A stretch of DNA of 42,826 bases from Collinsella sp. WCA1-178-WT-3 (M1) (lineage in GTDB: Bacteria; Actinomycetota; Coriobacteriia; Coriobacteriales; Coriobacteriaceae): positions 1 through 42,826 of the forward strand of contig NZ_VUME01000014.1 of assembly GCF_009696325.1 (NCBI RefSeq), written 5' to 3'. This document shows positions 33,373-40,431 of the stretch, one piece after another (the stretch's first letter is position 1; each line of letters opens with the position of its first letter). The position numbers and the translations under genes were made by a program. The notes beneath the pieces were generated by a model. That model saw only the letters and a list, made by a program, of their open reading frames with translations. It had not been told where the DNA came from and searched no databases.

Positions 33373-33411
33373 AATAGGGGCCCGATGCGATAGCACCGGA
33401 CCCCTATTTGT
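33373..33411 (+). terminator. Rho-independent terminator
   Basis: AATAGGGG pairs with CCCCTATT, with extra pairing inside, followed by TTTGTTG; it ends the lysozyme-like gene. Confidence 0.7.
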
Positions 33412-33541
33412 TGCGAATCGTTTTGTTATGCCCCCTTATGGAGTCATTTCTACCGTTACCCGAATCATTTGTTGAACAATAAAATTGTTATCAAGATGGT
33501 CGCTAAAATGGCATCGTTATTCTAAAAGGGGAGATAAAACG

Positions 33542-35338
33542 GTGTCTGAACAGGCAATGTATGATATTGATAACACCTTTGACGTGAAGTTGCTCAATCC
33601 CGGTGGAAATGCTGTTCTGCCGATTGATATTCATGATTTTGCCGACGCCGCCGATCATTGTGTTTTAGTTGATAAGACCATGTTTATTGCCGATATCTTA
33701 GATTGCGAATCGACTGTGGCGCTCTGTTGTCGGCCTCATGGTTTTGGCAAGAGTATGAACCTCTCCATGCTCAAATGTTATCTGGAGCGTCCTGTGCCCG
33801 GCTCGTCGAGCGTGAATCTGTTCATCGGTAGCCAAATATGGGACGCAGAAGATGGCATCTATCGTGATGAGTATGCACGCTACCCGATCATTGCTTTGGA
33901 TTTTTCTACTTCCTCCTATCGAGGCGCCGATGCCGAGGCCGCCATGCGCGATGTCGTCGCTCGTGAGTGCGCTCGTCTGTTGCCGCTGCTGGACGTTCCC
34001 GATTTAGCGCGCAGCGACGTGCGCCATATCGAGCGCGTAGCGCGCGGTGTTGCCGGTTCTGATGAAATCGATTCGGCTCTTGGCGTGTTAATCGAGCTCC
34101 TCCGTATGGCATGTGATGAACAGGTTGTGCTGCTGGTTGATGGGTATGACGCGGCGTTTACGAATCATATGCAGGCGAAGGGCGCCTATGGCTCGTGCTT
34201 TGTCGAGTTGCTTGACCGCCTGCTCTTTGAGGGCATTGTCTCCTCGGTCGATTCTTTGCGGCTGGTTTGCTTGATGGGGGAGCGACCCGGCCCCGCACAG
34301 GCGGCATTTGCGCATCGCAACTGCCCGTATTGTTTAGCTTCGCCCTTGTCGAGCTGGTGCGATCGCCGCTTTGGTTTTTCGGATGCCGAAAACAGGGCTC
34401 TGCTAGATTACACTGGCCAGAGCGACAGACTGGCTTGCGCGCGTGAATGGTTCGAAGGCTACCGGTTTGGCGGGTTCTATTGTTCGAACCCGGCTCGTGT
34501 GGTTGAGTTCTTGGCTCGGGGCTGCCTGCCGCCAACGCGCTTTGATGCATGTTGCTATGCCGATTGTCTGAACGAGACTGTGGGCGCCTGGGATTTAAGA
34601 TGGCTTGCGGCAATGTTTGATTTGCTTAATCCGTATGGCTGTGTTGAGGCGCCGCTGTGCATAGACGCCGTGAAGCCTGATGCCGGGACAGCGGAAGGTA
34701 TTTGGACCGATTTGTATCTGAGTGGACTCCTGACGACAGATGCGACTGATCGCCAGGCGGACGGCAGTCTGCCCCGTGCCCTGCGCCTTCCCAATAACGA
34801 GCTCCGGTATGCGATGCGTCTTGTGATTATCGAATGGTTCGAGTGCGCTGCCGAGAGTGCCGAGACTATCGACGATTTCCAAGAGGGTCTTTGCCGCGGA
34901 GACGAGCGTGCAGTTAGGCGAGCTTTGGACGCAATTATTAATGACTTGGGCGTCGATGGAGACGAGTCGGATTTGCTGCTGGCTTTTCGTTTGGCACTGC
35001 AGGGTCTTTGTTTTGGGTTGCCTGGGTATGCCGACCCCGTTACAAAACGAGCGCACGGTTCGGAGTTTGGGGGTTTCCAAGTATTTCCAACTGCCAATAC
35101 CTTTGATGCGGTGGATACACTTGGCATATTGGATAGCCGCCCGCTGATCTCGGTCAGCATGCTGTACGACCCCGATGTCGATGCGTTGGGCCTAGAGCTT
35201 CTGTCGGTACAGGCATTGCTCGATATCGAGCGGAGCGGTCTCGACGACATTCGCGTGCCACGTCCTGCCGTGGGCCGCATGCGCTGGGGGTTTGGCTTTG
35301 ATGGACAACGAGTTGCCGTCGCATGTCAGAAGTTATAG
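33542..35338 (+). CDS. AAA-ATPase-like family protein, degenerate motifs
   Basis: The 598-residue protein matches the AAA-ATPase-like family common in gut bacteria, whose members start LPIGIQDF..YVDKT..LSRPRRFGKS. Here this reads LPIDIHDFADAADHCVLVDKT (26-46) and CRPHGFGKS (63-71), so the P-loop keeps GKS but has HG for RR. The Walker B region reads VVLLVDGYDAA with Gly201 where family members have Glu (DEYD), predicting poor ATP hydrolysis. The usual C-terminal PD-(D/E)XK nuclease-like part is not clear. The start is GTG at 33542 with GGGGAG upstream. The function of the family is unknown. T-rich codons contrast with suf genes. Confidence 0.7.
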   Translation: MSEQAMYDIDNTFDVKLLNPGGNAVLPIDIHDFADAADHCVLVDKTMFIADILDCESTVALCCRPHGFGKSMNLSMLKCYLERPVPGSSSVNLFIGSQIWDAEDGIYRDEYARYPIIALDFSTSSYRGADAEAAMRDVVARECARLLPLLDVPDLARSDVRHIERVARGVAGSDEIDSALGVLIELLRMACDEQVVLLVDGYDAAFTNHMQAKGAYGSCFVELLDRLLFEGIVSSVDSLRLVCLMGERPGPAQAAFAHRNCPYCLASPLSSWCDRRFGFSDAENRALLDYTGQSDRLACAREWFEGYRFGGFYCSNPARVVEFLARGCLPPTRFDACCYADCLNETVGAWDLRWLAAMFDLLNPYGCVEAPLCIDAVKPDAGTAEGIWTDLYLSGLLTTDATDRQADGSLPRALRLPNNELRYAMRLVIIEWFECAAESAETIDDFQEGLCRGDERAVRRALDAIINDLGVDGDESDLLLAFRLALQGLCFGLPGYADPVTKRAHGSEFGGFQVFPTANTFDAVDTLGILDSRPLISVSMLYDPDVDALGLELLSVQALLDIERSGLDDIRVPRPAVGRMRWGFGFDGQRVAVACQKL

Positions 35339-35349
35339 GAGGGCCGGCT

Positions 35350-36369
35350 TTACTCGGTTTCCTTCATGGGCGGCATGGGCTTCCAGTTGGGGTCGCGTAC
35401 GATCTTGCGGGCATCCTTCATGCCACGGCGCAGCGCCGGAATGCCGGTCTTAAAGCACTTGTCGACGGCGGCAAGGCGGATGAACTCCTTGCAGAAGGTC
35501 GCCACATTGCCCAAGCGGAACAAAATGGGGTGGTAATCACCGTAGATCTGCATGTAGCGGGCCAAATAGCCGCGGTTACGCATGATGTAGTAGCGATTGG
35601 TGTCACTGGTGGAATTGAGCTGACGCTTACCGGCGATATCCCAGTTAGAGACGGCGCGGGCGCGCTTAAGCACCACATCAGCGACTACGACGGCAGGGAA
35701 GTGTTGGCTGGCGACATAGCCATAGCAGGCGTCATCGCCGTAGATAAAGAAACGAGCGTCGGGCAGGCCGATCTTGTCGACAACACGGCGTGAGAACAGG
35801 CCTCCCTCAAAGCACAGCTGGTTCATGGCGCGGTAGCCCTCGGGGCCCAGGTCCCACTTAGCGATGGGGTTGGGGATACCAAGCGAAAGGATGAGCTGGT
35901 ACTGCCAAAAGAAGGCGCCGCCGTCAAAGTCCAGGCGCGAACCCTGGATGACGTCGTAGCGGTCGGTCCACTTGGCCAGGCGCTCGATGCCCTCCGGGAT
36001 GACGAGCACGTCGTCGTCCATCACCCAAAACCACTGGGCGCCCAGGTCATAGGCGCACTTGGTGCCGGCGGAGAAGCCGCCCGCACCGCCGCCGTTTTCG
36101 AGCTGCGGGGCGTAGATGACGCGGTCGGTGCCGCCCTGCGCGTCGGGCTGATCGGCGTCGATGCCCCACAGGTTGGCGAGGCGCTCGTTGAATGCGGCAC
36201 ACATGGCCTTGGTCTCGCACGAATTCTCGTTGTCGACGATCACGATACGCCACGGCGCGGCCGTGAGCTCGGTCATAGAGTCGAACAGGTTGGCCAGGAG
36301 TTCCTGACGCTTGTACGTGACGACGACGATGGCGAGCTTGTCGATGGGAGCGGGGAGGGTAGAAGTCAT
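35350..36369 (-). CDS. GT2 glycosyltransferase, galactofuranosyl/rhamnosyl-type
   Basis: The 339-residue GT-A fold enzyme starts with KLAIVVVTYKRQELLANLFDSM, has IVIVDNENS, NGGGAGGFSAGTKCAYD, and the metal-binding DDD in FWVMDDDVLV. FIYGDDACYGYV near residue 220 is the ED/DD acid region. The pattern resembles GlfT2-like enzymes that add galactofuranose or rhamnose to cell-wall glycans; the sugar is inferred. AAAGGA lies upstream of 36369. An 18-bp palindrome lies in its promoter region. It converges on the AAA-like gene with an 11-bp gap. Confidence 0.87.
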   Translation of the reverse strand: MTSTLPAPIDKLAIVVVTYKRQELLANLFDSMTELTAAPWRIVIVDNENSCETKAMCAAFNERLANLWGIDADQPDAQGGTDRVIYAPQLENGGGAGGFSAGTKCAYDLGAQWFWVMDDDVLVIPEGIERLAKWTDRYDVIQGSRLDFDGGAFFWQYQLILSLGIPNPIAKWDLGPEGYRAMNQLCFEGGLFSRRVVDKIGLPDARFFIYGDDACYGYVASQHFPAVVVADVVLKRARAVSNWDIAGKRQLNSTSDTNRYYIMRNRGYLARYMQIYGDYHPILFRLGNVATFCKEFIRLAAVDKCFKTGIPALRRGMKDARKIVRDPNWKPMPPMKETE

Positions 36370-36422
36370 GAACGAGAATATCCTTTCGCGTGGGCAGCAT
36401 ATCGGCCCTGCGGAATAAACAA

Positions 36423-36449
36423 CGTGTCCCATGGGACACGACTATTGTA
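36423..36449 (-). promoter_or_regulatory. Palindromic operator and -10 upstream of the GT2 gene
   Basis: CGTGTCCCATGGGACACG at 36423-36440 is a perfect 18-bp palindrome. On the minus strand a TACAAT (36444-36449) lies 3 bp upstream of it, so a bound protein would block the start site. No good -35 is seen. The half-site TGTCCCA is shared with the suf/Rrf2 inverted repeat. Confidence 0.55.
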
Positions 36450-36558
36450 AGCGTAGGCGGGCGCCCGCGGGTAATGTTCCGCTAATCACCAAGAACGTTT
36501 GCTACAAGCCTGGTTGACGTGTGGCGAGATTTCAAGCGCGCATTGTGGTATTACGTAG

Positions 36559-37941
36559 GTGCCGATTCCTGTGGACGCGATCTTTCTGTTTGGATGCCCT
36601 GTGAATAAAACTCGTTTAGCTTCCTTTGCCGATAGCCTTCCCGTCAAGGTCATGTTGCTGTTTTTGGTTTTTCAGGTCGCATTTGTCCTGAGCAATACCG
36701 CGGCGAATTGCCTGCCGAGGCCCGTTGTCGAGTCACATGCGCAGGGTTCGGAGTCCTCTGCCCTGTTGTCTGACATGTATGTCTACGACCACCGTGTTGC
36801 AGCTGGTCCTGTTTGCTTTGATAACAATCGCTTTATCATTGAAGTCGCACAGCAAAAGGACCAAGGTTCTCCGTTTAAGACGATGACTGTTGCCGAGATT
36901 GATGACGTTACGAAAGCCGGCGGGATTACGCATCAGCAGTACTACCGGTATTGGCATGGATGGCAGCTACTTACGAATGTCTGCCTGTTTATTGGTGGTA
37001 TCGACGTTGTCGTGGTGCCTGCGGCCGCTCTGGCGATTGCCGGCTCCGCTTGCGCTTACGTTGCCTTACGGAAGCGATTTTCAAAGCCATTGACGTTGGG
37101 GTTTCTTACAATCCTGCTGTTCTCGACCAATCTGTTTTTCAATTTTATCGGTGATCTGCTGCTGTGCATCTCGTTCTTCGTGGCGCTCATCATGATGTCT
37201 TGCATGAGCCTTCGTTTGGGCTTGGCCCCGAACGCACGGGTTTTCACAAGCCGCCTTGTCCTTTGGTCGATAGCGACGGGCGCCGTTTTTTCGTTTCTTG
37301 ACTTTTTAACGATTCCTGCCGCAGTTGTCGCCCTGCATTGCTTTTTCGCCTTCATTGCGCTCCCCAAGGGTGTGCGCCCCAAGCGTTGCGTCGTCACGAT
37401 GCTGCAGGCGCTCTTTGGGTTTGGGCTTTCGTTTGTGTTTACCTGGGCGATGAAATGGGTTGTCGCGGCATTTGTGCTGGGCTGGGACGAGGTCTTTTCG
37501 AACGTTCTGGGCGAGATGGGCCTTTGGTCTGCGCATGGGACTTCGTCACTGTTGCCCCAGGCTGACTGGCCTCAGATTTTGAAGGCGTTTTATTACATGA
37601 GCCCGCAGCTGTTTGCCATTTGCTCAACAGCTGGTTATGCGATGGTCTCGAACGTCGTTTGTCTTGTTTCGTTTGCTGCCGTATTGGCGATTTGGGTTGC
37701 CGTGCTCGTTTGCTCGATACGGGGCGGCGCGCAAGGCGGTCGTCGTCGAAAGGTGTTGATCCAGTCGCTGCTCATGGCACTGCCTCTGGTTGTTGTTCTG
37801 GGTTATTTCGTTGTTATGCATGACCATGCGATCGTTCATATTCCGGTATTTGGCTGCAAGAATTGGGCGATTGTCTTCGCGATTTTATTTGTTTCAGGTG
37901 TAAGCGCGCTTCGTGGTCTGAGGAGTCAGAAGGACGTCTAG
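36559..37941 (+). CDS. Multi-pass membrane protein, possibly envelope polysaccharide-related
   Basis: The product of up to 460 residues has about nine hydrophobic segments. The first (VKVMLLFLVFQVAFVLS) is followed by a roughly 100-residue extracytoplasmic loop, and the rest cluster from residue 145 to the end. This shape is like GT-C glycosyltransferases and related envelope proteins, but I cannot assign a family. The start is uncertain: GTG at 36559 has a weak ribosome site and GTG at 36601 would give VNKTRLASF. T-rich codons and a lower GC than flanks suggest foreign origin. Its stop overlaps the end of the convergent acyltransferase by 4 bp. Confidence 0.6.
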   Translation: MPIPVDAIFLFGCPVNKTRLASFADSLPVKVMLLFLVFQVAFVLSNTAANCLPRPVVESHAQGSESSALLSDMYVYDHRVAAGPVCFDNNRFIIEVAQQKDQGSPFKTMTVAEIDDVTKAGGITHQQYYRYWHGWQLLTNVCLFIGGIDVVVVPAAALAIAGSACAYVALRKRFSKPLTLGFLTILLFSTNLFFNFIGDLLLCISFFVALIMMSCMSLRLGLAPNARVFTSRLVLWSIATGAVFSFLDFLTIPAAVVALHCFFAFIALPKGVRPKRCVVTMLQALFGFGLSFVFTWAMKWVVAAFVLGWDEVFSNVLGEMGLWSAHGTSSLLPQADWPQILKAFYYMSPQLFAICSTAGYAMVSNVVCLVSFAAVLAIWVAVLVCSIRGGAQGGRRRKVLIQSLLMALPLVVVLGYFVVMHDHAIVHIPVFGCKNWAIVFAILFVSGVSALRGLRSQKDV

Positions 37942-39083
37942 CTGTTCATGTGGGCCTTGATGGCCTCGACTACGGCCCTGCGTACGATATCCACGAGGAG
38001 TAGGGCAAGCGCGAGGCAAAGGCTCATAAGGATTCCGAGCAAAATGGCGGCGGCTGGACGGGGCTCTCCCGTTTGGATGCCTGTCGCCATGGTGTAGATT
38101 GCCTTGTCGAAGATGGGGCGCCAGACATTGCAGGTAAACGATTGTACGGCGTAGAAAGCGAGTGTTCCTGCGGCGAGAGACACGATTGTCTTATCTGCGG
38201 CTGAGGTTTCGTGGCGCGGCTGATGGAGCGCTGCGGCGGCAACGGATGCGGTGGCCAAGATAAAGGATATGACGGAAGTGGACTTGTAGGAGAGCTTCCA
38301 GAGCGCGTCGTACTGGCTATTTGCCGATAGCAGAAGCTCGAGTGCGATGGTGGCGGCAACGAGTCCGATGAGTACGATCTTGGATTTTTGAGCGCCAGAT
38401 GCGTTTCCGTGGTATTCGAGGGCAAACCGCATTTCTCCAGCTGCAATAAACGCGACCAGGTAGGTAACGGCGCTCATGAGCTTGCGCCACAAAACGATAC
38501 CGGCCGCTTCGTTTGTCGTCGCCGCGATGTAGCAATTGATTCCAAATGTTGTGAGCACGAGGAGCGCTACGACAAACGGGGCCCTTATGCTGTTGATTCG
38601 CTGTCGTATCAGCGCAATCACTGGGACAAGCAATACGGAGACGGCGTAGACCCAGATAAACTCGATGCCCATCGTGAGCCAGCCAATCTCGTGTAGCGAG
38701 ATTTCGGGTAGGGGATAGACGTACATCGAGACAAGCAGGCAAGCTGTGCAATAAAAGAGCGTGGGCAAGACGATCTTTTTGAGGCGATCAAGCGATTTAA
38801 GCGTGAGACCCTGCGCGGATGAACCGTTTTGGAGGGCGCGTACCGCCGAGGGAATAAGGAAGTATCCCGAGATCATAAAGAAGACCTCGTTGGCCCAGCA
38901 GCCCAGCAGGTTGATAAAGCCGAGCGCGCCGGAGTAAGGGAAGACAGCGAGCGGCGCGTATTCCGGTAGGCTGGTGCAGACGGCTTGGAAGGTCCACTGA
39001 AAGGTATGGAACACCGCGATACCGGCGACCGCTACCAAGCGCAGCGCCTCGATGGAGGTATTTCTGCTTGCTTTGCTGCCCAT
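37938..39083 (-). CDS. Acyltransferase 3 family membrane protein
   Basis: The 381-residue protein has the acyltransferase-3 opening: NTSIEALRLVAVAGIAVFHTF with conserved Arg and His, then NEVFFMISGYFL, and about ten membrane helices. Such enzymes O-acetylate or otherwise acylate surface polysaccharides. It begins 4 bp after the stop of the upstream glycosyltransferase (TAGTCTGATG), with GGAAA before the start, so the two form an operon; a TTG start at 39119 would overlap that gene and is less likely. The acyl acceptor is unknown but is probably the polymer made by the neighbouring transferases. Confidence 0.82.
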   Translation of the reverse strand: MGSKASRNTSIEALRLVAVAGIAVFHTFQWTFQAVCTSLPEYAPLAVFPYSGALGFINLLGCWANEVFFMISGYFLIPSAVRALQNGSSAQGLTLKSLDRLKKIVLPTLFYCTACLLVSMYVYPLPEISLHEIGWLTMGIEFIWVYAVSVLLVPVIALIRQRINSIRAPFVVALLVLTTFGINCYIAATTNEAAGIVLWRKLMSAVTYLVAFIAAGEMRFALEYHGNASGAQKSKIVLIGLVAATIALELLLSANSQYDALWKLSYKSTSVISFILATASVAAAALHQPRHETSAADKTIVSLAAGTLAFYAVQSFTCNVWRPIFDKAIYTMATGIQTGEPRPAAAILLGILMSLCLALALLLVDIVRRAVVEAIKAHMNS

Positions 39084-39087
39084 CAGA

Positions 39088-40188
39088 CTATTTTCCAGCG
39101 CGTGCGTTGTATGAACCAAAGTGCGATGTGATCATTTTTAGAGTCTGCTTGGGGCCCTTGTTCCATACGTTATACAAGCCTTCGCCCACGAGGTCCTTGG
39201 CGTATGCGCAGTAGCTGATTTTTGGATTGGCGATGCCCATATACTCAGCATAGAGCTTTTTGGCCGCGGGAGTAACGCGAGGATTGGCAAATACCAGTTC
39301 TTGCGGCATGCGTTCGAACATCCTGTGGATGGCCTGCTCGATTTCGGGGTGCCCTTCAATTCCGGTGTGCTCAATCATGATGCCCATATAGGTGAAACCG
39401 CGTGTGATTTGCGGTGTCCAAACGGCAGGGTCGGTGACGTTGAGCCGCTCAAGAACATCGACCATGTCATTCCAGCGATTAAACGGCATCAAGGGGTCAC
39501 GCTTTGCCAGAGCGGCCGCCTTTTCGGGCGTTTCCTCGCGATAGCAGTAATACGGCTTGGGCCAGTAAGCGATCGCCTTTGCCTGGCAGAGCGTTTCGAC
39601 AAGGAATGGATTGTCGGCCCAGCCTGCGCCGGGGATTTCCTTAAACCAGATATTGTTTTGCATCAGGAAATTGCGACGATAGATTGCCGACCAAATGGAC
39701 GGATGGTGGGCCAGCAGGTGTGGAGCGTCGTGAATGGTGAACGGTTGTCGAGGTGGTTTAATGCGACCGCGATATGCGCAATGTAGTTTGACCTCTTGGG
39801 GGGTATCGGGGTTGCGAATGATCCAATATGGGGTCTCGATAATATCGAGCTTGTTCGGATCGCCAAATTCGCGCTTGGCAAAGGCAAACACGTCGGAGTA
39901 CATTCCGGGCTCGATCCAGTCATCGGGCTCGAGGATGGCAATCCAGTCGCCCTTTGCCTCGCGAACGCCCAGATTGCAGGTTGCGCCGTAACCCTGGTTT
40001 GCCTTATCGATCACTCGAACGCGTGAGTCGCGCGCAGCGAAATCTTGCATAATGGCGAGCGAGTTGTCGGTGGATCCGTCGTTGATGGCGAGGATTTCCA
40101 GCTCAATTTTCTTTTCCTTTAATAGGCTGCCTATAGCCTGAGAAAGATACGGCTCGGCATTGTAAGTAGGCACGATTACGGTCAGCAT
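39088..40188 (-). CDS. GT2 glycosyltransferase
   Basis: The 366-residue GT-A enzyme begins MLTVIVPTYNAEPYLSQAIGSLL, with ILAINDGSTDNSLAIM, NQGYGATCNLGVREAKGDWIAILEPDDWIEPGMY (metal-binding DD in EPDD) and a C-terminal helical region. It resembles enzymes that transfer sugars to capsule or teichoic-acid chains; substrates are unknown. It is first in an operon with the acyltransferase. A perfect TATAAT on the minus strand lies 31 bp upstream. Confidence 0.88.
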   Translation of the reverse strand: MLTVIVPTYNAEPYLSQAIGSLLKEKKIELEILAINDGSTDNSLAIMQDFAARDSRVRVIDKANQGYGATCNLGVREAKGDWIAILEPDDWIEPGMYSDVFAFAKREFGDPNKLDIIETPYWIIRNPDTPQEVKLHCAYRGRIKPPRQPFTIHDAPHLLAHHPSIWSAIYRRNFLMQNNIWFKEIPGAGWADNPFLVETLCQAKAIAYWPKPYYCYREETPEKAAALAKRDPLMPFNRWNDMVDVLERLNVTDPAVWTPQITRGFTYMGIMIEHTGIEGHPEIEQAIHRMFERMPQELVFANPRVTPAAKKLYAEYMGIANPKISYCAYAKDLVGEGLYNVWNKGPKQTLKMITSHFGSYNARAGK

Positions 40189-40218
40189 TCAAACACTTTC
40201 TCTAGGCGATTTGAGAGG

Positions 40219-40247
40219 ATTATACCTAATTGCGTTTGCAACGGTTT
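40219..40247 (-). promoter_or_regulatory. Promoter of the GT2-acyltransferase operon
   Basis: TATAAT on the minus strand at 40219-40224 is consensus. The -35 region 16-18 bp upstream (AACCGT) is weak. Repeated TTGCGTTTG words lie just upstream at 40230-40260. Confidence 0.45.
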
Positions 40248-40431
40248 TAGTTGCGTTTGGGTGAAGGCAACGGTAAGGGTTGCTTATTTAGCAGGTGACC
40301 AAACGAGCCGGGACTCTCCGTTCGTGCCATCTTGATTCAACACGATTCCTTTCTATGACAATTGTTCAAAAGAAGAGATAATTGATGGATAATGTTGCAA
40401 CATGGATATTCATTTTGACTGGGGATTCAAT

